This document shows, piece after piece, positions 1-6,832 of a stretch of DNA of 64,000 nt. Position numbers and translations under genes: made by a program. The notes under the pieces were generated by a model. That model was not told the origin of the DNA, searched no databases, and worked only from the letters and a program-made list of their open reading frames with translations. Numbering within the stretch: the first letter of the stretch is position 1; each line of letters opens with the position of its first letter. The DNA lies in assembly GCF_002101555.1 (NCBI RefSeq), contig NZ_LQOL01000081.1, forward strand, positions 1-64,000, given 5' to 3'. Origin of the DNA: Mycolicibacterium canariasense (GTDB taxonomy: Bacteria; Actinomycetota; Actinomycetes; Mycobacteriales; Mycobacteriaceae).

Positions 1-79
1 CTCATTTTCGAGAGACCTCGACCTCTATCCCGGCAACGACGCGCCAACCACCTCTACACCCTCATCTGTGAAGAGCCAC
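1..79. mobile_element. Candidate terminal end of an ISL3-family insertion sequence (rest lies outside the window)
   Basis: Read on the minus strand from 79 leftward, the sequence begins GGCTCTTCACAGATGAGG, which resembles the GGCTCTTC start shared by ISL3-family terminal inverted repeats as I remember them. The reading frame of the neighbouring MFS transporter loses its family-like sequence exactly here and stops at 62. I therefore infer that an element entered the transporter gene and extends to the left. No transposase can be confirmed from 79 bases, and the second inverted repeat and target duplication are not visible. Confidence 0.42.
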
Positions 80-274
80 CAATCCGGCGGAGAAGGCCCC
101 GGTCACCGCCGGCGCCGACCACCCGGTGCCGGTGCCGATGCGGCCCGACAGCACCGTGAAGGCGTAGTACAGCACTCCCCAGCTGGTGATTTCGGTGACG
201 CAGAGTGTTAGCAGCACCGTGCGCAGACCGGCACCGCGGCCGGCCTGCGCGGGTTCTGGTTGTGGCGAGATCAT
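62..274 (-). pseudogene. Truncated MFS transporter N-terminus (ars locus exporter remnant)
   Basis: This reading frame encodes about 65 residues typical of the start of a major facilitator transporter: a short cytoplasmic N-terminus, a first membrane helix (LRTVLLTLCVTEITSWGV) and the start of a second segment after TGWSAPAV. It ends after GLVALHR instead of continuing for the usual 380-420 residues. The ATG overlaps the stop codon of the upstream flavoprotein gene (ATGA), so the two were one operon. MFS permeases are common partners of ArsR and this flavoprotein type, so an arsenical exporter role is likely for the intact ancestor. The cut coincides with the candidate IS end at 79. Confidence 0.7.
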
Positions 275-1602
275 CCGCCAATCGGGTTGAGCGACAACGT
301 CAGTGGCTGCGGACTGACCGGGCCACCACAGCAGCCGCCTCCGTTGGCGGCACCGGGATCGTCGAACAGGCCCGCGCCCCCACACACCCCGGTGTCAGGC
401 AGCACCAGCTCCACCCGCCGGGCCGCCTCGTGATCACCGGCCAACTCAGCGGCGACACTACGGACCTGCTCATAACCGGTCATCGCCAAAAACGTCGGCG
501 CGCGGCCGTAGGACTTCATCCCGACGATGTACAGATCCGGTTCCGGGTGGGCGAGCTCAACTGCCCCGTGCGGGGCTACGCTGCCACACGAATGCAGATT
601 CGGATCGATCTCGGGGGCGAGCTTGGCGGGGGCCTGCAGGATCGGATCGAGATCGATACGCATCTCGGACAGGAACGACAGATCCGGTCGGAACCCAGTC
701 AGCACCACCACATGATCGGCGGCCGGGAGCGCCCGGCCATTCTCGGCGGTCACCACGGCCCGCCCTCCGGCGACCTCGACACGCTCGGTGCGGAAGCCGG
801 TCACCAACCGGACCAGACCTTCATCGACAGCCTGACGGGACCGCACGCCCAACGCGCCACGCCGGGGAAGCTCGTCGGCAGCACCCCCGCCGAACGTGTC
901 AGCGGTGACGCCCCGGCGCAACACCCACGACACCGTGGTCGCCGGCTCCTCGCGGACCAGTTCGGCCAGCTCGATCACCGCGGTCATCGCGGAGTGCCCA
1001 CTGCCGATTACCACCGCATGCTTACCCCGCAGCGCAGCCACCTCGACCGGCGAGGGCGGAGTATAGGAAACCAACCCGGCTTCGGCGGCACCCCGCTCAC
1101 CGAGGGCCGCAACACCGTCTGCACCAGCAGGATTGGGCTGGCCCCAGGTACCAGAGGCATCGATGACCGCCCGCGCATCCAGGCGCGACTCGACACCGTC
1201 TTCATCCACGACATGCACCACGAACGGTTGCTCCGCGCGGCCGTCACTGACCAAACGATCGCGCCCGCGCCGTGACACCGCCACCACCCGCGTCCGCACG
1301 CGAAGCCGTTGCCCCAGCGCACGGGCCAGCGGTACAAGGTAGGCGTCGATCCACTCGCGACCGGTCGGGTAACCCGTGTCCGGCGCCACCCATCCCGTGG
1401 ACTCCAGCAGCCGTGCGGCGGCGGAGTCGATCAGCTCGGTCCACGGCGAGAACGTGCGGACGTGCGCCCACTGCTCGATCGCCGCACCGGCACCGCCGCC
1501 GGCTTCCACGACCAGCGGCTGCAAGCCCCGCTCCAGCAGGTGCGCAGCGGCGGCCAGACCCTGCGGACCGGCACCGATGACCACGACGGGCAAAGCACTC
1601 AT
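271..1602 (-). CDS. ArsO-like FAD/NAD(P)H-binding monooxygenase of an arsenic locus
   Basis: The protein has about 443 residues. It opens with a Rossmann FAD motif (VVVIGAGPQGLAAA) and carries a second nucleotide-binding motif (HAVVIGSGHSAM) near residue 195, the layout of flavin monooxygenase-like reductases. The C-terminus is cysteine-rich, with CGG followed by GGGCCGG, a plausible trivalent arsenic binding tail. It is divergent from an ArsR with arsenic-type cysteines and is followed by an MFS remnant with a 4-bp overlap. The function, oxidation or handling of arsenicals, is inferred from context; the exact substrate is unknown. I chose the ATG at 1602 because GAGGAG lies about 5 bases upstream; two in-frame GTG codons precede it. 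Confidence 0.8.
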   Translation of the reverse strand: MSALPVVVIGAGPQGLAAAAHLLERGLQPLVVEAGGGAGAAIEQWAHVRTFSPWTELIDSAAARLLESTGWVAPDTGYPTGREWIDAYLVPLARALGQRLRVRTRVVAVSRRGRDRLVSDGRAEQPFVVHVVDEDGVESRLDARAVIDASGTWGQPNPAGADGVAALGERGAAEAGLVSYTPPSPVEVAALRGKHAVVIGSGHSAMTAVIELAELVREEPATTVSWVLRRGVTADTFGGGAADELPRRGALGVRSRQAVDEGLVRLVTGFRTERVEVAGGRAVVTAENGRALPAADHVVVLTGFRPDLSFLSEMRIDLDPILQAPAKLAPEIDPNLHSCGSVAPHGAVELAHPEPDLYIVGMKSYGRAPTFLAMTGYEQVRSVAAELAGDHEAARRVELVLPDTGVCGGAGLFDDPGAANGGGCCGGPVSPQPLTLSLNPIGG

Positions 1603-1687
1603 CACCACTCCTCATATCGATGACCCTCGATGGATCAACCTTCTTCTACCCATCGATGTTTGTCAATGCGTATGCGATGATCGATTC
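1603..1687. promoter_or_regulatory. Divergent ars promoter with inverted repeat, candidate ArsR operator
   Basis: This 85-bp gap separates the flavoprotein and arsR starts. It contains an inverted repeat TCGATGG (1627-1633) and CCATCGA (1650-1656), and further CGATG/CATCG words on both sides. ArsR repressors normally bind imperfect palindromes overlapping their own promoter, so this is the natural operator candidate for both transcripts. The match to a specific consensus has not been tested. Confidence 0.55.
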
Positions 1688-2059
1688 ATGTCGCGCACCG
1701 CCCAGCCTCTGGCGATCGGGGATCTTTCTGCGTGCTGTTCACCTCGAACCGGCGGTGTGATCAGCACCGAGACCGCTGAACGACTGGCCGCCGCCTGCAA
1801 AGCACTGGCAGATCCGGCGCGGGTCAAGCTCCTGTCGCTGATCGCGGCATCCAAGAACGGGGAAGCCTGCATCTGCGACCTGACCGCACCGCTGGGACTG
1901 AGCCAGCCCACCGTGTCGCACCACATGAAACAACTCGCGGACGGGGGTTTGGTGAACCGTGAGCAGCGCGGCAAGTGGGCGTACTACCGGGTCGAGACCG
2001 ACGCGCTGACTCGACTCGGCGTCGCCATCGCCACCAATTGGACCTCGGACTCCCGCTGA
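1688..2059 (+). CDS. arsR: ArsR-family arsenic-responsive transcriptional repressor
   Basis: This 123-residue protein has a winged-helix ArsR fold: dimerisation helix (ETAERLAAACKALADPARVK), then the recognition helix region LSQPTVSHHMKQL. The metal-site motif ACICDL around residues 60-65 corresponds to the ELCVCDL arsenic site of classical ArsR. A CC pair at residues 16-17 resembles the N-terminal Cys-Cys of the Corynebacterium ArsR, whose third ligand is the cysteine near residue 55-60. Arsenite or antimonite binding would release DNA. It probably controls itself and the divergent flavoprotein/MFS operon. The frame is open further upstream, but this ATG is where family homology starts. Confidence 0.9.
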   Translation: MSRTAQPLAIGDLSACCSPRTGGVISTETAERLAAACKALADPARVKLLSLIAASKNGEACICDLTAPLGLSQPTVSHHMKQLADGGLVNREQRGKWAYYRVETDALTRLGVAIATNWTSDSR

Positions 2060-2096
2060 CGCGGCTTTCTGTCGCCACGGTGCACGGTCAGAGATA

Positions 2097-2122
2097 CCGA
2101 AAAGACTCCAAAGGGTTTTCGG
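2097..2122. terminator. Short inverted repeat downstream of arsR
   Basis: CCGAAAA (2097-2103) pairs with TTTTCGG (2116-2122) around a 12-base loop, 38 bases after the arsR stop. It could help terminate arsR or transcripts coming from the tRNA side. The stem is short, so the call is tentative. Confidence 0.4.
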
Positions 2123-2144
2123 CGGCAGGTCATCTGCACAAAGA

Positions 2145-2175
2145 GGTCAGACCCCTCACAAAGAGGGGTCTGACC
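2145..2175. terminator. Perfect 13-bp hairpin beside tRNA-Tyr
   Basis: GGTCAGACCCCTC (2145-2157) and its exact complement (2163-2175) flank a 5-base ACAAA loop. It lies 5 bases beyond the 3' end of the minus-strand tRNA gene, so it most likely terminates that transcript. It lacks a T tract, which is common for mycobacterial hairpin terminators. Confidence 0.65.
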
Positions 2176-2180
2176 AGGCG

Positions 2181-2263
2181 TGGCAGGTACAGGATTCGAA
2201 CCTGTGTAGGCGTTAGCCGACGGATTTACAGTCCGCTCCCATTGGCCGCTCGGGCAACCTGCC
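2181..2263 (-). tRNA. tRNA-Tyr (anticodon GTA)
   Basis: Read on the minus strand, the 83-base sequence starts GGCAGGT and ends ACCTGCCA, giving a 7-bp acceptor stem. The anticodon arm reads GGACTGTAAATCC, so the anticodon is GTA (tyrosine). A T-arm GTTCGAATC is present, and the length reflects the long variable arm expected of a class II bacterial tRNA-Tyr. CCA is not encoded beyond the discriminator A. Confidence 0.95.
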
Positions 2264-2371
2264 GGGTGTCGCACCGCCGGACTCCGGTTTGGTGCGAGGA
2301 GAAGACTACAACGAGGATGTACCGAAGACGAAAACGGCCCACGCCGAGACAACACGGAGAGGGAGGATCCA

Positions 2372-2863
2372 ATGGCGGATTCCAGCTTTGACATCGTCAG
2401 CAAGTTCGATCGCCAGGAGGTCGACAACGCGCTCAACCAGGCAGCCAAGGAGTTGGCGACCCGGTTCGACTTCCGCGGTACCGACACCACCATCGCCTGG
2501 AAAGGTGAGGAGGCCGTCGAGATCGTCAGCTCCACCGAGGAACGGGTGAAGGCCGCGATCGACGTGTTCATCGAGAAACTGGTCCGCCGCGACATCTCGA
2601 TGAAGGCGTTCGAGGCCGGTGAGCCGCAGCCGTCGGGCAAGACCTACAAGGTGACCGGCACGCTCAAGCAGGGCATCTCCAGCGAGCAGGCCAAGAAGAT
2701 CACCAAGATCATCCGCGACGACGGCCCCAAGGGCGTCAAGGCGCAGATCCAGGGCGACGAGATCCGCGTCAGCTCCAAGAAGCGCGACGACCTGCAGGCG
2801 GTGATCGCCCTACTCAAGGGCGCCGACCTGGATGTGGCGCTGCAGTTCGTCAACTACCGCTGA
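2372..2863 (+). CDS. YajQ-family nucleotide-binding protein (UPF0234)
   Basis: This 163-residue cytoplasmic protein matches the YajQ family along its whole length: N-terminal MADSSFDIVSKFDRQEV, central FRGTDTTIAWKGEEAV, and the C-terminal DLDVALQFVNYR typical of the family end. YajQ proteins have two RNP-like domains; some homologues bind cyclic di-GMP or nucleic acids, and the role in mycobacteria is not settled. GAGGGAGG sits 6 bases before the ATG. A strong hairpin follows 9 bases after the stop, so it is probably transcribed alone. It corresponds by position to M. tuberculosis Rv0566c. Confidence 0.9.
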   Translation: MADSSFDIVSKFDRQEVDNALNQAAKELATRFDFRGTDTTIAWKGEEAVEIVSSTEERVKAAIDVFIEKLVRRDISMKAFEAGEPQPSGKTYKVTGTLKQGISSEQAKKITKIIRDDGPKGVKAQIQGDEIRVSSKKRDDLQAVIALLKGADLDVALQFVNYR

Positions 2864-2872
2864 GCCGAAAAC

Positions 2873-2909
2873 ACAGAGCCCGGCGACGGTGACCGTCTCC
2901 GGGCTCTGT
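2873..2909 (+). terminator. Rho-independent-like hairpin after yajQ
   Basis: ACAGAGCCCGG (2873-2883) pairs perfectly with CCGGGCTCTGT (2899-2909) around a 15-base loop. It lies between the convergent ends of yajQ and the minus-strand secreted protein gene and may serve both. Confidence 0.75.
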
Positions 2910-2925
2910 CGATCCAGACGCGCTA

Positions 2926-3426
2926 CTACTGGGACTCTGGGTCGGTTCCACCGTTCAAGATGGCGCGGACGAACTGACCCGGCGCGGCCGCGAGGCTGCC
3001 GGCGATCGTCTGCGGCGCAGTCGCAATCTGCTGCGCGCCGAGCGCGGCCTGCGCTGGCAGCGTCGCGATACCCGTGAAGAGCTGGCCGGGCACGGCAGGC
3101 AGGCCGCACTGTTCCACCCTGCCGCCATTGTCGTCAGGCGGGCAGCCCGTGCCCGCCAACAGCTGCTGCGGGGCACCCACCAAGCCGCAGGTGCTGTCCT
3201 GCTGAGCCGGCGCGTCAGGCTGCGCACAGCCCCGCCCGGCCAGATTCCCGGGCGCCACCGCCAGACCGTCGACGATCTGCTGCGGCGCCTGCACCACGTT
3301 GTCCGCGATGGTGCACGGAATGGACGTGAATCCCGGTGCACACGAGGCCTGGGCGGGCGCCGCGACGGTGAACCCACCGAGGACCGCGGCGCCGATCAAT
3401 GCGGCGATGACGAAGATGCTCTTCAC
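2926..3426 (-). CDS. Small secreted cysteine-containing protein (paralogue A)
   Basis: I do not recognise a named family. From the GTG at 3426 the protein has about 166 residues: a signal peptide (KSIFVIAALIGAAVLGGF, cleavage near AQA-SCA), then a low-complexity region with repeated APQQ and APGQ/APQT units and several cysteines (SIPCTI, CGL, GCPPDD, CGLPAVPGQ). The C-terminus GGTDPESQ and the block GQLFTGIATLP are shared almost exactly with the gene at 3760-4206, so the two are a tandem duplication. The GTG start is chosen because AGGAG lies 5 bases upstream and the paralogue starts identically; a longer frame to 3468 would spoil the signal peptide. Confidence 0.75.
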   Translation of the reverse strand: MKSIFVIAALIGAAVLGGFTVAAPAQASCAPGFTSIPCTIADNVVQAPQQIVDGLAVAPGNLAGRGCAQPDAPAQQDSTCGLVGAPQQLLAGTGCPPDDNGGRVEQCGLPAVPGQLFTGIATLPAQAALGAQQIATAPQTIAGSLAAAPGQFVRAILNGGTDPESQ

Positions 3427-3705
3427 TGCTGCTCCTATGAGGAAGTTGACGTGATCGCCAACGCGCAAATGGAATACGCACAGCGTAGCGCCTCTATGGC
3501 TTTACTGTGAGCTTGTTTTGATCGCTACGAGGCTCGTTCCGGTCGCACGATCCATTCACTGACATGTCGTTATGTGCAGAACCCTGACGGAGCTGCAAGT
3601 TTGCGGTATCGACACCCGGCAGCTTTTTTGCATAGTCAATTAAATTTGCTGAAGCCCTTTTGCGAAGTCAAATACATCGAGGGGAATACGACCCGCGGTA
3701 CAAAT
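3427..3705. other. Relatively AT-rich intergenic region between secreted paralogues
   Basis: This stretch holds no credible gene. Part of it (about 3610-3680) contains runs such as TTTTTTG and AATTAAATTTG and is visibly poorer in G+C than its surroundings. It must contain the promoter of the minus-strand gene ending at 2926. I see no clear operator. Confidence 0.5.
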
Positions 3706-3745
3706 CGAAGAGCCCAGAGACATCTGATGTCTCCGGGCTCTTCGG
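3706..3745. terminator. Long hairpin downstream of secreted paralogue B
   Basis: CGAAGAGCCC (3706-3715) pairs with GGGCTCTTCG (3735-3744), and the stem continues inward through AGAGACAT/ATGTCTC with one mismatch, leaving a very short loop. It lies 15 bases after the minus-strand stop at 3760, so it is most likely the terminator of that gene. Confidence 0.75.
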
Positions 3746-3759
3746 TTGGCGCGAAAGGG

Positions 3760-4206
3760 CTACTGCGACTCGGGGTCGGTGCCGCCGTGGGTGATGGCGC
3801 GGACGAACTGGCCCGGCGCGGCCGCGAGGCCACCGGCGAGCTGTCCCGGAGCGGCCGCGAGGTTGCCCGCGATGGTCTGCGGCGCGGTGGCGATCTGGTT
3901 GGCGCCGACGACCGCCTGGACCGGCAGCGTCGCGATACCCGTGAAGAGCTGGCCGGGCACGGCGGGCAGGCCGCACGCGGTGTCGTTGCCGTCATCGTCC
4001 TTCGGGCAGCCGACACCGACCAACTGCGGCGCGGTGGTGGCCAGGCCGTTGGCCACGTCGACCGGTGCCGACGCGACGTTGGTGACGATCGTGCACGGGA
4101 TCGACGTGAACGACGGCGCGCACGCCGCCGAAGCGGGCGCGGCGAACGCGAAACCGCCGGCGGAGGCGGCGCCGATCAGGCCGGCGACGATGAGGGTGCT
4201 CTTCAC
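3760..4206 (-). CDS. Small secreted cysteine-containing protein (paralogue B)
   Basis: This 148-residue protein is the paralogue of the product of 2926-3426. A signal peptide (KSTLIVAGLIGAASAGGF) ends near ASA-ACA; the mature part keeps FTSIPCTI, GCPKDDDGND, ACGLPAVPGQ and the tail GGTDPESQ. The unit LAAAPGQ is duplicated, giving AAAPGQLAGGLAAAPGQF. The start is GTG at 4206 with GGGGAGAAG upstream. The cysteines could form disulfides outside the membrane. The function is unknown; mycobacteria have many such small exported proteins. Confidence 0.78.
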   Translation of the reverse strand: MKSTLIVAGLIGAASAGGFAFAAPASAACAPSFTSIPCTIVTNVASAPVDVANGLATTAPQLVGVGCPKDDDGNDTACGLPAVPGQLFTGIATLPVQAVVGANQIATAPQTIAGNLAAAPGQLAGGLAAAPGQFVRAITHGGTDPESQ

Positions 4207-4381
4207 TACTTCTCCCCGAGATAGACGTGTTGTTGCATATGCAAGAGAATGAGGCTCAGCCTAACGCCTCGGTGCGAGATTTGTGCGCCGCTCGGACGAC
4301 ATCACTTGTCCGCCGGTCGGATGACTGATCCTGGCACGCCGAAGCGGCGACCGCAGGACGGTCGCGATGCCGTGCGAAGGG

Positions 4382-4909
4382 TCAGCCGTCGCCGAGAAGT
4401 TCCTCGGTGATCGGGCGGCCGATGGTGGCCCCGTCGTCGCGGTGGTCGGTGGTGTCGCGGCACTCCCCGAAGATGGTGTACGCGACGCGGCCGTCCACGT
4501 GGGCGCGTCCCATCACCACCATGACGCCGTCCTTGTTGATGACGGTGCCGTACGGCTTCTTGCCCGGCGGCGGCCCGTCGGTCCAGCCGGCGGCCACCAT
4601 GGCGTCGGCGACCCGGCGCGCGTACGCGTCCGGCGCCATCCCGGCCGGCAGCACGGAGCTCATCTCCACCTTGCCGCGGTACGGCGGCTCGCCCTGGTCG
4701 TTACACGACTCGAACGAGAAACCGCCCGAGACCCCTTGTAACCCAGCGACTTTGCGCAACTGTCTGCCGACGTCGACCACCTGCTGGGTGGACTGGTCCG
4801 CGGTCAGCGGGTCGGCCGGCCAGTCGGGATCGGGATGTCCGGGATTCATCCCACATCCTCCTAACATCAACATGGCGGCGATGGTCGCCGTGGCCTTACC
4901 TGTATTCAT
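4382..4909 (-). CDS. Putative lipoprotein of unknown function
   Basis: This 175-residue protein has a lipoprotein signal peptide with lipobox LMLGGC, Cys19 being the predicted lipidated residue. The mature domain is mixed and charged, with SFESCNDQG and FGECRD cysteines that may pair. Its ATG lies 14 bases inside the end of the upstream hydrolase gene (4896-6728), so the two are translationally coupled. That coupling suggests the lipoprotein works with, or restrains, the hydrolase. I do not recognise a characterised homologue. Confidence 0.8.
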   Translation of the reverse strand: MNTGKATATIAAMLMLGGCGMNPGHPDPDWPADPLTADQSTQQVVDVGRQLRKVAGLQGVSGGFSFESCNDQGEPPYRGKVEMSSVLPAGMAPDAYARRVADAMVAAGWTDGPPPGKKPYGTVINKDGVMVVMGRAHVDGRVAYTIFGECRDTTDHRDDGATIGRPITEELLGDG

Positions 4910-6728
4910 GCTCTGTGGTCACCGAACTTCCTGCGCGCTCTGCCTCGGGGTCGATGAATGCCGGCGAACCGGGGATGTCGGAATCGAGGTGCGGCAACGG
5001 GATGTCGATCCCGAACGGCAGCTCGACGTGGCTGGGCGTGGTGATGTGCGGCTGACGGCGCGCGTCGGCCAGTAACCCATCCCCCGCCAGCCGGTCGGCG
5101 TTGCCGCTGGCGATATCGGTCATGGCGCGCAGTGATTCGCTGCCCATGTCGTAGTAATGCGAGTGGTCGTGCACGCTCCAGCCACCGTGGCCGGCCACTT
5201 CGGCGCGGAACCGCACCGACCCGAACTCGTCACCGGCGGGGTCGGCGCCCAGACCGGCCTGCAACCCGACCGGGTAGCCGAGTTGCTGATTGAGCACATT
5301 GGCCGGGATGGCACCCGGCGTGCCGATCCAGCTGACCGGGTCGGTGGATGCCGAACCGACGTACACCTTGCCACCGTCGAGGTGGAAGTCCGCCGCACTC
5401 TTCGCCAAATCCGTTCCGGGAGAGCCGATCAACACGGCGTCGTTGGCGCGCATCCCGCTGCCGGCGAACGCGTCGGCGACCGTGGTGGAACCGTAGGAAT
5501 GCCCGATGACCGTCACGTGGGAGGCGCCCTCGTGGGTGGCGGACAGGCCGTTGACGTCCGCGGCCAACAGCGAGCCGCCGTAGCGGGCCAGATCGGGATT
5601 GGCCACCCGGGGATCGGTGAAGCCGTCCGGTGCGTCGTAACCCATCCACATGATGACGGCCGTCGGGTCGTCCGGATCCGCAAGCTGGGACTGGTCGTAG
5701 AGCTTGATGGCATCGTCGTGGCCGTCGGCCAGCCAGCCGTCCCGCACGCTGCTGCCGGTTCCCGGCACGATCACCGCCGTGTTGCGGGCCTTGTCCGGAT
5801 TGCCGATCGCGATCGCGGCCCGGCCCTGCCCGTTGTCGGCCAGCGGCCGATAGCCCCACAGCAGCACCGGCCGCGGGTTCTCCGGATCGGCGCCACGCTG
5901 GTGCGCCAGGCCCTCGCTGGTACGCCGGGCGTTGTAGAACCGGGTCGCGTCTTCGGCGGTCAGCCCGTACTTGGCGGGGTCCTTGATGACGTCGTCCTCA
6001 GATATTCCGTTGCGGCCGGCGACCTCTCGCACGCGGTTCAGGTCGTCGTTCATCACCGCTCGGTTCACCTTGTCGCGGATCTCGGCCGGGATACCGTTGA
6101 GGTTGCCCAGTTCGGCGGGATGCTCGGCGACGTACGTCTGCCGCTGTTCGGCCGTCAGCGCGTCCCACCACTTCTTCACGTCCTCGGGTGTGGTGCCGGC
6201 CGCGGGGATCTGAGGCGGGGCCGGCACCCCGGGTGGCTGCTGCCCGACCGCCCCACCGGCCGCCGCCCGCACGGCATCCGCCGTCTCGCGGTCGATCTCG
6301 TCGTACAGTTCCAGCAGCTTCTTGACAATTGCGGTCCATGCCCGGCCCAGGCCGGCGAACACCGGAGGCAGGAACGGGGGCGGCGTGCACGTTCCGTCGT
6401 CGGCCACCCGCCACCCCAGCGCGCGCAGCCCGGACACGATGGACAGCAACCCGATCCGGGCCGAAGACAATTGGGCGCCGCCCCGCTGCAATGCCGCCCG
6501 GCAGGCCACCAGCCGACCACGCACCTGCTCCATGTCGGTGATCTGACGCTGCGCGCGGGCGACCGCGGCATCCGCGGCCGCACCCGTCCACGATCCACGC
6601 AGCGCGGCGATGATCTGCCGCTGGCCGGCGATGGCGGAGTCGAGCTGGGCGATCGCGCCGCCCAATTGGGTGGCTGCGGTCAGCAGCGTCTCCGGCTGTG
6701 ACGCCGCCACCTGTGAGACTGAAGCCAC
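4896..6728 (-). CDS. WXG100-like N-terminus fused to DUF1023-type alpha/beta hydrolase
   Basis: From the GTG at 6728 the protein has about 610 residues. The first 100 or so are helical with repeated Q/A-rich heptads and a central GSWTG, resembling WXG100/ESX substrates. A proline-rich linker (PPGVPAPPQIPAAG) follows, then a large C-terminal hydrolase domain. The nucleophile elbow IGHSYGS puts the catalytic serine near residue 411, and GSPGTD and a late HDHSHYYD histidine region fit an alpha/beta hydrolase of the DUF1023 family. No signal peptide is seen, so export, if any, would be through a type VII-like route. GGAGGGG precedes the GTG, which is why I rejected the longer frame to 6788. It overlaps the downstream lipoprotein gene. 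Confidence 0.8.
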   Translation of the reverse strand: MASVSQVAASQPETLLTAATQLGGAIAQLDSAIAGQRQIIAALRGSWTGAAADAAVARAQRQITDMEQVRGRLVACRAALQRGGAQLSSARIGLLSIVSGLRALGWRVADDGTCTPPPFLPPVFAGLGRAWTAIVKKLLELYDEIDRETADAVRAAAGGAVGQQPPGVPAPPQIPAAGTTPEDVKKWWDALTAEQRQTYVAEHPAELGNLNGIPAEIRDKVNRAVMNDDLNRVREVAGRNGISEDDVIKDPAKYGLTAEDATRFYNARRTSEGLAHQRGADPENPRPVLLWGYRPLADNGQGRAAIAIGNPDKARNTAVIVPGTGSSVRDGWLADGHDDAIKLYDQSQLADPDDPTAVIMWMGYDAPDGFTDPRVANPDLARYGGSLLAADVNGLSATHEGASHVTVIGHSYGSTTVADAFAGSGMRANDAVLIGSPGTDLAKSAADFHLDGGKVYVGSASTDPVSWIGTPGAIPANVLNQQLGYPVGLQAGLGADPAGDEFGSVRFRAEVAGHGGWSVHDHSHYYDMGSESLRAMTDIASGNADRLAGDGLLADARRQPHITTPSHVELPFGIDIPLPHLDSDIPGSPAFIDPEAERAGSSVTTEHEYR

Positions 6729-6832
6729 CGAACCCCTCCACCGACTGAATTGATCGTCGCACAGCCCGCGGGGGTTTCCGCGCAACAATCGAATCGGCCC
6801 CCAACCGGGGACGCTCGACCTAACCTGGCCGC

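Noticed and set aside
205..1275. Long plus-strand open frame of 356 codons opposite the flavoprotein gene
   Set aside because: It is antisense to a gene with clear FAD motifs, shows no domain-like sequence and is arginine/histidine-rich, as expected for a shadow frame in GC-rich DNA.
2167..2180. 14-base word GGTCTGACCAGGCG, also present near 62036-62049
   Set aside because: In one place it is part of a hairpin and in the other of a promoter palindrome; two copies of a 14-mer in unrelated settings are not enough to call a repeat family.
5157..6701. Plus-strand open frame of 514 codons opposite the DUF1023 hydrolase
   Set aside because: No recognisable domain, and the opposite strand has the GHSYGS elbow and a good ribosome binding site.
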